Part shown: positions 1 to 8,940 of the stretch, piece by piece
Layout: each line of letters opens with the position of its first letter
Numbering within the stretch: position 1 is the stretch's first letter
Source of the DNA: Variovorax paradoxus
GTDB taxonomy: Bacteria; Pseudomonadota; Gammaproteobacteria; Burkholderiales; Burkholderiaceae_C
Direction of reading: 5' to 3'
Assembly (NCBI RefSeq): GCF_000834655.1
Contig: NZ_JXQQ01000098.1
Location: 1 to 46,436, forward strand
DNA: 46,436 bases
Notes under the pieces: model-generated
The model's database searches: none
What the model saw: only the letters and a program-made list of their open reading frames with translations
What the model was told of the DNA's origin: nothing
Position numbers and translations under genes: made by a program

Positions 1-469
1 AAACTCGCTTCGCTCAAACAAGGGCGAGCCCTGATCCGCGAAACGCTGCGCTCCTCGGCGCAGCCAGAGGGGAGTGGATGCCGGGAGCGCCATCGCTTCG
101 CTTGGCTTGGGGGCGGGCCTTTGCTGCGCTCGGCTTGGGCTTTGGCGTTTGCTCCACGCTGCTTGCGGTTGGGCTGTGCTTCGCTTCGATGGGCGGGGCG
201 GACTTGCTCCCTCTCCCCTCGGGGAGAGGGCGGGGGTGAGGGCAGCGGCCTTGTGCGGTGAGGCGGCGCATGTTCCCGCGCCGTCGGCCCTCACCCCAAC
301 CCTCTCCCCAAGAGGAGAGGGAGTAAATCCAAGAGCCGAGCGAAGCGAAGGCCCGCCAATACCTTGAAAGCCGAGCGCAGCGATGGCGCGTCCGAAAGCC
401 CTTCTGTATGCGCCGAGGAGCGCAGCGTTTCGCGGATCAGGGCTCGCAGCTGTTTGAGCGAAGCGAGTT
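1..469. repeat. ~470-bp imperfect palindrome (gene-less)
   Basis: Bases 1-62 are repeated in inverted orientation at 409-469 with only a few differences. The symmetry continues inward: about 85-110 mirrors 367-391, and a block near 110-135 mirrors 331-360. At the centre two REP-like hairpin units face each other (209-242 and 288-321), each built on ccctctccc...gggagaggg followed by a ggggtgaggg tail. The word gagcgaagcga recurs throughout. Short open frames cross the region on both strands, but they follow the repeat words and resemble no protein family, so I annotate no gene here. Confidence 0.75.
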
Positions 470-529
470 CTGCGAGACCCCGCGAAACGCGAGCACCGCA
501 GGTTGCCCGTAGCGAAGCGAAGGGACGCA

Positions 530-620
530 GACAGCAGGGTCGCCTTTTCTTTGCTTACGTTCTTTTGGCGAAGCAAAAGAAAGTAAGTCGCCCGCCGGGG
601 CGAGACCCGGCCTCGGAAAG
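530..620. repeat. Hairpin-bearing intergenic repeat next to tagF
   Basis: Arms at 554-567 and 574-587 (cttacgttcttttg / caaaagaaagtaag) form a 14-bp stem with one mismatch and a 6-nt loop. The surrounding sequence (cagcagggtcgccttttc ... cccgccggggcgagacccgg) has the look of a dispersed repeat of Comamonadaceae genomes; that is recollection, not a search. It sits 20-110 bases past the tagF stop and could end T6SS transcription, though there is no classic T-run directly after the stem. I see no gene between 470 and 638. Confidence 0.5.
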
Positions 621-638
621 CAAGAAGAACCCAGGAGG

Positions 639-1277
639 TCATTCCCCACCCCCAAGAAACAACGCTTCAAACTGCGCATCCCGAGGCAGCCCAGCAGCAA
701 GCATCCGAACCCCACCTTCAACAGCCGGATCGCCAAGCCACAAAGAGCCCCCCACAGCAGGCAGCTCCAGCGACTCGACGCCAACGCCCCCCTCCCCGGC
801 AGCCGTCACGAACAGCCGCCCCAGAACCGCATCGAACCGCAACGCATCGAGATCGCCCTCGAGCCCCTCAAGCGCAGCCTGAACCCCCAACGCCCACCAG
901 TGCAGCGCGGCACCCAGCGCCTCCCCCTGGAGCACATCCGAAACCTCCCCCAACTCGACAGCCAGGGTGAACGGAAAGTACCGTCCGACGCCATCGACAG
1001 AAGGCATCAACACACCGATCCACGCACGCTCGCCGGCCACCTGCGGCCCAAGCGCAAAGCACCAGATCGGCGCCTCCAGGTAATGCGCAGTCCAGTCCGC
1101 ATGCCGATCCCGCAGCCGCGCAAGACCCTGCTGCAGCCACTGGTCCCACACCGAGCGGAACGACTCCGGCAACCGCCGGTGCGCAAAGTCACCCATGCCC
1201 GGCAACTTGCCGAACCATCCGGGCAATTCGGCCGAGGCGAAGAGGGAAGAAGAAGTGGAAGAAGAGGCCAGGCTCAC
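639..1277 (-). CDS. tagF: Type VI secretion-associated protein TagF
   Basis: A 212-residue protein of the TagF family, cytoplasmic post-translational repressors of type VI secretion in species where this was studied. The family signature GWFGKLPGMGDF lies about 20 residues from the N-terminus, and the aromatic core with YLEAPIWCFALGP and GVGRYFPFTL is also typical. I place the start at a GTG whose last two bases begin the TGA stop of tssM (GTGA overlap), because this gives a normal TagF length and the open frame further upstream is only the shadow of tssM. It is the last T6SS gene visible; other core genes are not downstream within the window. Function is assigned from the family. Confidence 0.9.
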   Translation of the reverse strand: MSLASSSTSSSLFASAELPGWFGKLPGMGDFAHRRLPESFRSVWDQWLQQGLARLRDRHADWTAHYLEAPIWCFALGPQVAGERAWIGVLMPSVDGVGRYFPFTLAVELGEVSDVLQGEALGAALHWWALGVQAALEGLEGDLDALRFDAVLGRLFVTAAGEGGVGVESLELPAVGGSLWLGDPAVEGGVRMLAAGLPRDAQFEALFLGGGE

Positions 1278-4200
1278 AACCCCTCCGGACAAGAAAACTC
1301 CCGCAGCTCGCGCAGGCGGATCGGATGCTGCACGCTGTTGGTCGTCACCTCGAAGCGCGTCTTGCGCGCGCCGATCTGGAAGGTGATGAAGAACTTCTCG
1401 GGTGCATCGCCCGCTTCGAGCTGCCCGTCGTCGAGCGCACGGAAGAGCGCCCACGGCCCATCGACCGCCGAGCCCGAGCTGCCGGTCGTGGACGGCGGGC
1501 TCACCTGGATGCGCACCTGGTTGCTGCCCTTGGGGCCGGGCCACTGCACGGCCATCGGCACCACGGGGCCGTGCGCGTACTTCACGAGCTGGCCATCGAC
1601 GTCGAGGATGAACTGGGTGATGCCCGCATCCATCTCCACCGGCTTGAAATCCAGCCGCATCGAGGGGCCGCGGCCGCCGGCGCGGAAGAAGATGTCCTTG
1701 ATGCGCGCGGCGCGCTCGAACTGCGCGAGCGCCTGCGTGGTGATCGCGCCGCGCTCGGCCACGGGCTTGTAGCGCCACGGGCGCGTGCTGGTGTCGACCA
1801 GTGCGGCCAGGCGCTTCTGGAAGAACTCGTCCATCAGGCCGCCGGCGCCGAACATCTGGCCGAAGTCCTCGGGCAGCACGTCGCGCTTGCTGGTCGGCGA
1901 GAACGGGTAGCGGCCCGCGATGGCGCGCGTGCAGAACTCGGTCACGGGGCGCAGGTCCTGGCTCAGGTTGCCGCGCTCGGCCACCTGCGCCTGCGCGGCG
2001 CCCGACTGGCTCAGGTTCTCCACCATCGAGCGCACCGGCTCGGGCAGGCGGCCCGCATCGGCCTTGAGCTTGCCGGCCACGTCGCCGGGCGGCGGCGAGG
2101 TGCGGCCCTTCACCGCCGTGTCGACCGCGTTCAGGTACACGTACACCTCGTTGAAGAGCTTCAGTGCATCGTCCAGCGGCGCGGGCTGGCCGGGCGCGGC
2201 GGCGGTGACCAGCCGGCGCAGCGGCTCGAAGCGGTCGTCCACGATGCTCTCGATGCGCTTGCCGCTCGCCACCGGCTTGTTGGGGTCGCCGCCGAAGAGG
2301 TCCTCCAGGCCCTTGCGGGTGCTGGCGACGGTGGCGGTGGCCTTGCTCACCACGTCCTTCGGTTGGTCGGCGGGGATGAGCGTGGTTTCCTTCACCACGG
2401 CGCGCAGGAAGTTCGCGAGCGGCGAACTCACGCCCGAGAGGATGCGCGCGGCCTCGATGTTCTTGTCCAGGCCGGTGGCGCGGATGAGGCGCACGTCGCC
2501 GAGCAGCGCCTCCCACTGCTTCACGTATTCGGCGAGGTACAGGCGGCGCACGCGGTCGGTGAGCGCGCCGAGCGCGGCCACGTCGCGCAGTCGGTCGGCG
2601 GCGCCCTTGTCCTGGCCGAGCACCCAGGGGTCCTCGGCGGCGAGCAGGCCGGTGAGCACCGTCACCTCGTTCTGGAAGCGCTTGTGATAACCGTCGTAGG
2701 TGAACATGCCCGGCACGCCTTCGGTCAACGGCTTGCCGCTGATGCGCTCGAACACGAGCGGCGCCGAGGGGCCGGCCGCCGTCGCCACGCTGAAGGCCGG
2801 GATGTCCTTGGTCGCGCGCTGGCGCTTGAGGCGGCTGAAGACGCGCTGCTCCAGCGGATAGCTCGCGAGCACGGCGCGCACGCTGCGCACCAGGTTTTCG
2901 TCCATCTTCAGCGGCGAGCGCGGCGGGCCCTGCGCGATGAGCACGTCGAGCTGGTCTTCGAGCGCCATGCGCTGGTCTTCGGGGATGCCGCGATCCAGGT
3001 TGCGCGCCCAGTCGAGCGTGATCCAGGCCTTCAGCGCATCGGGGTCGAAGTGCTCGGGCTGGTAGAGCATGAGGTAGCTCTTGAGCGCTTCGTACGTGTA
3101 TTCGAGGTTGTCCTTCTGCGCGGTGCGCAGCTGGTCCTCGATGCGCTTGGCGATCTGCGGCAGGAACACGTCGTTCAGTGCGCGCTGGTGCGCCAGGCGC
3201 GCGGCGGCGTCGAGCTTGTCGCCCTGGTAGAGGCCCAGCGTCATGCTGAGCGGCTCGTCGCCCTGGCGGTTCTCGGGGGTCTTCCAGATGTCGCGCACGC
3301 CCTGCATCACGGGGGCGACCTCGACAAGGTTCTGCAGCTGCACCGGCAGGTTGGCCAGGCTCTTCTGTGCCGGCACGGCGCGGGCCTCGACCGACTTCAG
3401 GTAGTTCATGTTCTGCCAGGTGCTGTAGCCCCAGCCCGCGATGAGGCCGACAGTGACCAGCGTCATCGCGGCCACGCCCGTCATGCGCAGCAAATGGCGG
3501 CGGCGCTCCAGCTTCACGTCGGCGCCGGCCAGGCGCTGCTCGGGGAACACCACGTCGCGCAGCAATGAAGTGAGGAAGTAGCTGCGCCCGCTCGACTTCT
3601 GCGGCGCGAGCATCGCGCGCTCGATGCCGAAGCTGCGCGAGAGGCTGCCCATCACGCGGTCGATGGGGCTGCCTTCCTGCGTGCCGCTGGTGAAGTACAC
3701 GCCGCGCACCCACGGCGGCTGCGCGAAGCGCGATCCGGTGAACACCTGGTCCAGCAGGTCCGACAGCAGCGAGCCGATGGAACCGAACTGGGCCGGGAAC
3801 CCGAAGATCGCCGCGCGGCGCGCGCCGTCGGTCTCGCGCTGCATGCGCGGAATGAGGCCGTCGTTCACGCGGTTGTGCAGCAGCGCGAACTCGCGGTGGA
3901 AGGCGGTCGAGAGGCCTTTCTCCTCGGTCTGCACGTTCTCGTCGGCCGGCAGCGTGAAGCCGAAGACCTGCGCGCGCTGCTCCTTGCCCAGGTCGTCGAA
4001 GTAGTCGGTGAAGCCGTAGAGCAAGTCGCTCTTGGTGACCAGCACGTACACCGGCAGGCGCGTGGTGAGCTTGCTGTCGAGTTCGAGCAGGCGCGCGCGG
4101 ATCGACGCGGCCAGCTGCGTGCGTTGCTCGGGCCCCTGGCTCAGCAGGTCGGCCACGCTCACCGTGAGGAACACGCCGTTGAGCGGACGGCGCGGGCGCG

Positions 4201-4873
4201 CCTTCTTGAGCAGGCCGAGGAAGCCTTCCCATGCGTTCTTGTCTTCGGTCTGGTGGCTGTCCTGCGTGGTGTAGCGGCCGGCGGTGTCGATGAGCACCGC
4301 CTCGTCGGTGAACCACCAGTCGCAGTTGCGCGTGCCGCCCACGCCGCGGATCGCGCCGGGGCCGAACTTCTCGGCGAGCGGGAACGAGAGGCCCGAGTTC
4401 ACGAGCGCCGTGGTCTTGCCCGCGCCCGGTGCGCCGATGAAGACGTACCACGGCAGGTCGTACAGGTAGCTGCCGCCCGAGATCGACATCCAGTCGCGCC
4501 AGCCCGGCTTCTTGCCGGCGGCGTGCAGGCGCATCTGCTTGAGCGTGGCGACGGCTTCGCTGAAGCGCGTGTCCAGGATCTTCTGTTCGCCGTTGACCGG
4601 TGCGTCGGTCTTGACGGTCGGCGCCTTCATGAGGCCGTCGGTCAGGTGCTGGCTCGCGCGGCGCGCGCGCCAGCGGCGGTACAGCATGCGCAGCACGACC
4701 AGGAGCACGATCACGCCGATGACGATGGCGCGCACCGTTTCGCTCTCCAGCGGCGCGAGCGCGCCGATCTTCACCAGCGGGCCGATCCACCAGATCAAGA
4801 GGCCGATGATGAGAAGCGCGAGCAGCGTCAGCAGCAGCGGGCTGAACAGGAAGCCGAAGATTTTCTTGATCAT
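1274..4873 (-). CDS. tssM: Type VI secretion membrane-complex protein TssM (IcmF)
   Basis: A 1,199-residue inner-membrane protein, the normal length for TssM, which joins TssL and the lipoprotein TssJ to anchor the T6SS tail to the envelope. Two membrane helices lie near residues 8-30 and 46-65, followed by a cytoplasmic NTPase-like domain with an intact Walker A motif (GAPGAGKT, residues 147-154). A third helix sits near 460-482, and the remaining ~700 residues are the periplasmic part with IcmF-related and C-terminal domains. Its ATG overlaps the stop of tssL (ATGA) and its TGA overlaps the GTG of tagF, so the three genes are almost certainly co-translated. An intact Walker A separates it from the degenerate TssM variants of some species. 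Confidence 0.96.
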   Translation of the reverse strand: MIKKIFGFLFSPLLLTLLALLIIGLLIWWIGPLVKIGALAPLESETVRAIVIGVIVLLVVLRMLYRRWRARRASQHLTDGLMKAPTVKTDAPVNGEQKILDTRFSEAVATLKQMRLHAAGKKPGWRDWMSISGGSYLYDLPWYVFIGAPGAGKTTALVNSGLSFPLAEKFGPGAIRGVGGTRNCDWWFTDEAVLIDTAGRYTTQDSHQTEDKNAWEGFLGLLKKARPRRPLNGVFLTVSVADLLSQGPEQRTQLAASIRARLLELDSKLTTRLPVYVLVTKSDLLYGFTDYFDDLGKEQRAQVFGFTLPADENVQTEEKGLSTAFHREFALLHNRVNDGLIPRMQRETDGARRAAIFGFPAQFGSIGSLLSDLLDQVFTGSRFAQPPWVRGVYFTSGTQEGSPIDRVMGSLSRSFGIERAMLAPQKSSGRSYFLTSLLRDVVFPEQRLAGADVKLERRRHLLRMTGVAAMTLVTVGLIAGWGYSTWQNMNYLKSVEARAVPAQKSLANLPVQLQNLVEVAPVMQGVRDIWKTPENRQGDEPLSMTLGLYQGDKLDAAARLAHQRALNDVFLPQIAKRIEDQLRTAQKDNLEYTYEALKSYLMLYQPEHFDPDALKAWITLDWARNLDRGIPEDQRMALEDQLDVLIAQGPPRSPLKMDENLVRSVRAVLASYPLEQRVFSRLKRQRATKDIPAFSVATAAGPSAPLVFERISGKPLTEGVPGMFTYDGYHKRFQNEVTVLTGLLAAEDPWVLGQDKGAADRLRDVAALGALTDRVRRLYLAEYVKQWEALLGDVRLIRATGLDKNIEAARILSGVSSPLANFLRAVVKETTLIPADQPKDVVSKATATVASTRKGLEDLFGGDPNKPVASGKRIESIVDDRFEPLRRLVTAAAPGQPAPLDDALKLFNEVYVYLNAVDTAVKGRTSPPPGDVAGKLKADAGRLPEPVRSMVENLSQSGAAQAQVAERGNLSQDLRPVTEFCTRAIAGRYPFSPTSKRDVLPEDFGQMFGAGGLMDEFFQKRLAALVDTSTRPWRYKPVAERGAITTQALAQFERAARIKDIFFRAGGRGPSMRLDFKPVEMDAGITQFILDVDGQLVKYAHGPVVPMAVQWPGPKGSNQVRIQVSPPSTTGSSGSAVDGPWALFRALDDGQLEAGDAPEKFFITFQIGARKTRFEVTTNSVQHPIRLRELREFSCPEGL

Positions 4874-6234
4874 TTCGTCGCTCCTGGAACGGGAGCAGCC
4901 GGGGTCGGGGCCGGTGCGGCGGAAGCGGCGACGCGCTCGGGCTCGGTCAGCAGCACGATGTCCACGCGGCGGTTGCGCGCGCGGTTGGCGGGCGAGTCGT
5001 TGGCGGCCACGGGCTCGGCATCGGCCTTGCCGTCCGAGCGCATGCGCGCGGGGTCGACCAGCGTGGTGAGCGCACCCTTCACCGCATCGGCCCGCGCGGC
5101 CGAGAGGTGCCAGTTCGACGGGTAGCGCAGCGAGCGGATCGGCTGGTTGTCGGAGTGGCCGGTGATGAGCACGTCGCCCTTCACCTCGGCCAGCGCCTGC
5201 CCGATGCGGCGCAGCACCGGCAGCGAAGCGGGCATCGGCTCGGCGCTGCCGGAACCGAAGAACGAATCGCCGCGCAGGCGCACCACGCTGCGGTCGGCCT
5301 CGTCGGTCACGGTCACGAGGCCTTGCTTCACTTCAGGTTCGAGGAAGCGCGCGAGGCGCGGCGTCTTCGCGGGCGGTGCCGGCGGCGCGATCTGGATGTT
5401 GGGCACGCGCAGGCCCGAAACCGCCGCGTAGGTGGTGTCGGAGCGATTGTTCAGCATGAGCCGCATGCCGACCCACGCGAGCGCGAGCAGGAAGGCGAAG
5501 CCCGCCGCGAACACCCACAGCGGCAGCGATTCGCGCAGCCGCACCGTGCCCGCGCCCTGCCCGCGCCAGTGCGGCGAGAGTTCGGGCTCGACCTGGGGGC
5601 GATCCTTGGCGATCAGGTCGGCCAGGCGCTGACGCACCGAATCGAGTTGCGCGCGGCCGTTGTCGACCACGCGGTAGCGGCCTTCGAAGCCGAGCGCGAG
5701 CACGCTGTAGATGAGTTCGAGCAACTGGCGGTGCGTGGGCACGTCCTGCGCGAGCTTGGCGAGAAGCTGGAACACCTTTTCGCCGCCCCAGGTCTCGTTG
5801 TGGAACTGCACCAGCAGGCTCTGCTTGTTCCAGCCGGCCTGCACGCCCCAGGGCGTGTTGGCCACGGCCTCGTCGAGCGCGGTGCACAGCACGTAGCGCG
5901 CGGCGAGCACCGATTCGTTGCTCACGCCCGCGCGGCGCGCGCTGGCATCGAACTGGTTCACCGCATCGGCGGTGGAGGCGCGCAGCGCTGGCACGTTGGG
6001 CGGCTGCGCGAGGTTGCGCAGCTTGCCGATCAGCACCAGCAGCTTGCCCGCCGCCGACACCAGCGGATTGAGCAGGCCGATGTCGCCAACCTCGGCCACG
6101 GGCGTCGGATCGGCGCCGCCGAAGAACGGTGCCGGCGCCGCGGCCGGCGGCGTGCCGGCCGGGGTGCGCGGCTTGGGCTTGATGACCGTGCGCTCCGACT
6201 CGAAGGCGGCGAAGGGATCGGGGGGTGTGCTCAT
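4870..6234 (-). CDS. tssL: Type VI secretion protein TssL with C-terminal OmpA-like domain
   Basis: A 454-residue protein. The N-terminal half is the cytoplasmic DotU/IcmH domain (SVLALGFEGRYR and the LDEAVANTPWG region are recognisable). A single membrane helix (LPLWVFAAGFAFLLALAWVG) follows, then a periplasmic OmpA-like peptidoglycan-binding domain near the C-terminus with GHSDNQPI, LSAARADAVKGAL and NRARNRRVDIVL. This is the 'evolved' TssL architecture, which can hold the complex to the cell wall without a separate TagL. The frame is open upstream, but ATG at 6234 (MSTPPDPF) is the likely start because AGGTAA lies just before it and the upstream residues come from intergenic DNA. It overlaps tssM by four bases. 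Confidence 0.95.
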   Translation of the reverse strand: MSTPPDPFAAFESERTVIKPKPRTPAGTPPAAAPAPFFGGADPTPVAEVGDIGLLNPLVSAAGKLLVLIGKLRNLAQPPNVPALRASTADAVNQFDASARRAGVSNESVLAARYVLCTALDEAVANTPWGVQAGWNKQSLLVQFHNETWGGEKVFQLLAKLAQDVPTHRQLLELIYSVLALGFEGRYRVVDNGRAQLDSVRQRLADLIAKDRPQVEPELSPHWRGQGAGTVRLRESLPLWVFAAGFAFLLALAWVGMRLMLNNRSDTTYAAVSGLRVPNIQIAPPAPPAKTPRLARFLEPEVKQGLVTVTDEADRSVVRLRGDSFFGSGSAEPMPASLPVLRRIGQALAEVKGDVLITGHSDNQPIRSLRYPSNWHLSAARADAVKGALTTLVDPARMRSDGKADAEPVAANDSPANRARNRRVDIVLLTEPERVAASAAPAPTPAAPVPGATK

Positions 6235-6285
6235 GGGGTTACCTCGGGCCGTCCATGCGGCGGCGGCCACCTGGTCAGCAACAGA

Positions 6286-6356
6286 GCCGTTCGGGCCGAG
6301 CTTGTCGAAGCCTTGTGCGCGGTGCCCGGCCCTTCGACAAGCTCAGGGCGAACGGT
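6286..6356. repeat. Dispersed inverted repeat (ttcgacaagctcag type)
   Basis: Arms gccgttcgggccgagcttgtcgaag and cttcgacaagctcagggcgaacggt pair with few mismatches around a ~21-nt centre. The same palindrome occurs at 15385-15446. It lies between tssK and tssL, so it interrupts the T6SS operon without breaking a gene and may make a stable mRNA hairpin there. Confidence 0.8.
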
Positions 6357-6376
6357 GTGGAGGGCGGCTTGTGGCT

Positions 6377-7708
6377 TCATGACCGAATGGCCCAGAACGC
6401 GAGATCGAGGCCTGGAAAGTCGCCGGCGATGTGCATCGCGATGCCGCCGGATTGCTCGAGCTGGCGCCACAGGTCGCTGTTGCGCGTTTCGAGCTCGAAA
6501 TAGTTGGCGCCCGTGTGGAACGGGATCTGCCGCGGCGCGACCGGCATCGGCGTGAGCGTGACCCCCGGGAGCGCCAGGTTCACCAGGTCGCGGATGCGCT
6601 CGACCGGGCCGATCTTCACCTGCGTGGGGAAGCGCGCGCGCAGCGCCTCGCTGGGCATGTTCGCGTTCACCGCGAGCACGAATGTGGCCTTGCGCTGCAA
6701 TTCGACGTCCGTGACCATCGCCACGCGCACGCCGTGCTTGCGGTCGTGCAGTTCGATGCGGATGGCCGACTGCTCGAACACCATCGAGAGGCTGCGGCGC
6801 AGGTCGTCCATCACCGGACGGAAGCTCAGCGCGAGGTCGTCATGGATGTAGGGCCCGAAGCGCGCCACGCGGCGCGAATCCCGAAAGCTCGAGAGGTCGC
6901 CGGCCAGGCCGATCGCGTGCTCGAAGAAGTGCTGCGGGTGCAGCATCGCGCTCTTTGCCAGGTGCGCAAAGATGGCCTCGTTGCGGTTCACCGCCTGCAG
7001 CAGCATGAAGTCGGCGATCTCGGCCACGCCGCCGGTGCCGCCCTGCGTCATGCGCCCAGCCAGCGCCTCGCCGCGCTGGCGCAGGAGCCCCAGCAGCTCG
7101 TCGAGCCAGGCGCGGATCACGGCGTGGGCGGCCACGTCCAGGAGGGGCGGGATCATCCCGCGCTCGAGCTGCACCTGGTTGTCGGTGCGGCGCTCGACCA
7201 CGCGGGCCACGCCCATGGTGGTCCAGGCGTCGGTCGCTTCGCCGGCGCGCATGAGGCGCGTGTGCAGCTGGCCCAGCTGCAGCATGGCGGTGCGCTCGCC
7301 GGCGGTGTTGGAATCGGGCACTTCCGACTCGAGCACGCGGTGGCGCACGAGCTCTTCATAGTCTTCGGCATCGGCCTCGCGGGCCCCCGCGCGGCGCAGC
7401 GGCAGCGCGAGCACCACGGCCTCGTCGCGCATGGAAGAAGGAATGTCGATCGGCTCGGGCAGCGGATCGACCGCCGGCATGTCGAACACCGTGCCGTCGC
7501 CGAAGATGCCGACCGCGCGCACCAGTGCCAGCTTGCCCAGCGTGAGCGCGGCCTGGTCGATCTCGAGTTCGGCGAAACCCCAGGCATACGGGGTGGTCGA
7601 ACGCAAGAGCACATGCCTTGCATGATCGGCATGACGCTCGCTCTGCTGCAGGTGCTGAGGCTGCAACAGCATCCCCTCGCTCCAGACCACTTTTGTTCGC
7701 CAACTCAT
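6377..7708 (-). CDS. tssK: Type VI secretion baseplate protein TssK
   Basis: A 443-residue TssK (ImpJ/VasE family), the trimeric baseplate part that links the TssFG wedges to the TssL/TssM membrane complex. The N-terminal signature WRTKVVWSEGMLLQPQHLQQ is diagnostic, and the length is normal. I choose ATG 7708 over the in-frame GTG at 7714 because GGAG ends five bases before the ATG and would overlap the GTG. It heads the T6SS genes seen here. A tssJ gene, often just upstream of tssK, is absent: the next gene upstream is an unrelated binding protein. Confidence 0.95.
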   Translation of the reverse strand: MSWRTKVVWSEGMLLQPQHLQQSERHADHARHVLLRSTTPYAWGFAELEIDQAALTLGKLALVRAVGIFGDGTVFDMPAVDPLPEPIDIPSSMRDEAVVLALPLRRAGAREADAEDYEELVRHRVLESEVPDSNTAGERTAMLQLGQLHTRLMRAGEATDAWTTMGVARVVERRTDNQVQLERGMIPPLLDVAAHAVIRAWLDELLGLLRQRGEALAGRMTQGGTGGVAEIADFMLLQAVNRNEAIFAHLAKSAMLHPQHFFEHAIGLAGDLSSFRDSRRVARFGPYIHDDLALSFRPVMDDLRRSLSMVFEQSAIRIELHDRKHGVRVAMVTDVELQRKATFVLAVNANMPSEALRARFPTQVKIGPVERIRDLVNLALPGVTLTPMPVAPRQIPFHTGANYFELETRNSDLWRQLEQSGGIAMHIAGDFPGLDLAFWAIRS

Positions 7709-7792
7709 CCGCACTCCGTCAACGGCAAGGGTTGCCTGAAAGAAACACGAAGTTTCCGGCGCGCGGAGCGGCGGGCAAATCCGCCTAATGGC

Positions 7793-7832
7793 CTAGATGC
7801 AGGGGTTTGGAGCTACGGCGAAGGGACTAGTA
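7793..7832 (-). promoter_or_regulatory. Candidate regulatory site upstream of tssK
   Basis: Read on the minus strand: actagtcccttcgccg, then aaacccctgcatctagg, ending about 85 bases before the tssK ATG. A related pair of words (tagtcctttt and gtaccccctcctaga) ends about 88 bases before the CHAT gene start at 26757. The match is by eye only. It could be an operator or upstream activator site; no regulator is proposed. Confidence 0.3.
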
Positions 7833-7865
7833 CACCGCCCCGGAGATTTCGAAACGCGAAGCGCC

Positions 7866-8894
7866 TCAGCGTCCGCCGGCGCGCAATGTCTCGACCTGCT
7901 CGGCGTAGGCCTTCTCGATGCGCTGCAGCCGCTGCGCGCGCGCTGCCTCGTTCACCCACGCGGCGGCCATGGCGCGCTGCTTGCCCAGCTGGTATTCGAG
8001 CCGCGCTTCGGACAGCAGCGCGCTGTCGTCGACCGCCACGTAGCCGTAGGTGGCGCGCAGGTTCTTGAGCACCTCGCGCTCGGCATCGGCGCGCGGGCCC
8101 TTGCCTTGCCCGTAGTTGACGAGGAAGTTCTGCAGCTTCGCCTGGAATTCGGGCGGGTAGTTGCGCCGCACCACCATCGGCGCGCCGGGCGGCGGCTCGG
8201 ACTGCCAGATGACCTGCAGCCGCTCGGCCTCGATCGGAAACTGCTGGCGGAAACGCTCCAGGTCGGTGGTGTTGTTGGTGGCCACGTCGGCATCGCCGTT
8301 GGCCACGGCCAGCGCAGTGGCCTGATGGGTGCCGATGAATTCGCTGCGAAAGCGCGTCTCCATCTCGATGTTGTTCGGCAGGAAGAGCTGGCTCTGCGGC
8401 ACGACGAAGCCGGTGACCGAGCGGCTGTCGCCGCGCGCGAGGCGCCAGCGCTCGGGCTGGGCGAGCATGCCTTCCAAGGTGTTGAGCGGGCCGGTCTTGC
8501 GGGCCAGCAGCACCGCGCGGTGCTCGGGCATGCCGGGGCGCCGGGCGATCTGCGCCACCACCTTCATGCGGCGCTGCATCACGGCGTCGAGCGCCATCTT
8601 GGCCGAGAGGAAGGCCATGTCGATCTCGTCGCGGCCGATGGCGCGGTCGAGCTCCTCGTAAGAGGGCACCGAATAGGCATTGACCGGAATGCCGAGCGCG
8701 CGGCTCATGTCGGCCATGAACGGCGTCCAGAGGGCCCGCGATTCGACGGTGCCGCCCAGCGGGAGCACGCCGAAGCGGATGGCCTGCAGGGAGGGCGCGG
8801 ATCTCTCGTGCGTGACCTGCGCCAGCGCCGGCGACGGCAGGGCCAGCGCAGCTGCGACAACGATGGAACTGCCCAGGGCCAGCGTTGCCGCCAT
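7866..8894 (-). CDS. PhnD-like periplasmic substrate-binding protein (first paralog)
   Basis: A periplasmic binding protein of the phosphate/phosphite/phosphonate (PhnD) fold, shown by IRFGVLPLGG, the lobe-one element IGRDEIDMAFLSAKMALDA and the ADVATNNTTDLERF region. It is closely related to its upstream neighbour (9040-10077), so the pair arose by duplication. A signal peptide ends at about ALPSPALAQ. The start is uncertain: ATG 8894 lacks a positively charged leader, TTG 8921 would give a better signal peptide, and the open frame runs up to ATG 9038, but that extension is encoded by a dispersed repeat. No ABC permease or ATPase lies nearby, so a sensory role with the neighbouring hybrid kinase is more likely than transport. 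The ligand is unknown. Confidence 0.85.
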   Translation of the reverse strand: MAATLALGSSIVVAAALALPSPALAQVTHERSAPSLQAIRFGVLPLGGTVESRALWTPFMADMSRALGIPVNAYSVPSYEELDRAIGRDEIDMAFLSAKMALDAVMQRRMKVVAQIARRPGMPEHRAVLLARKTGPLNTLEGMLAQPERWRLARGDSRSVTGFVVPQSQLFLPNNIEMETRFRSEFIGTHQATALAVANGDADVATNNTTDLERFRQQFPIEAERLQVIWQSEPPPGAPMVVRRNYPPEFQAKLQNFLVNYGQGKGPRADAEREVLKNLRATYGYVAVDDSALLSEARLEYQLGKQRAMAAAWVNEAARAQRLQRIEKAYAEQVETLRAGGR

Positions 8895-8940
8895 CAGCCG
8901 CGTGAGCCAAGACGCATGCAAACGGCACGCCCATGGCCGG

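Noticed and set aside
74..882. Several open frames of 60-170 codons in the first 900 bases.
   Set aside because: They run through palindromic repeats or opposite tagF, lack ribosome sites, and have composition set by repeat words.
1278..4790. Long open frame on the minus strand overlapping tssM, in frame with tagF.
   Set aside because: Arg/Ala-rich shadow of tssM in another frame. Only its last part (from GTG 1277) is a real gene, tagF.
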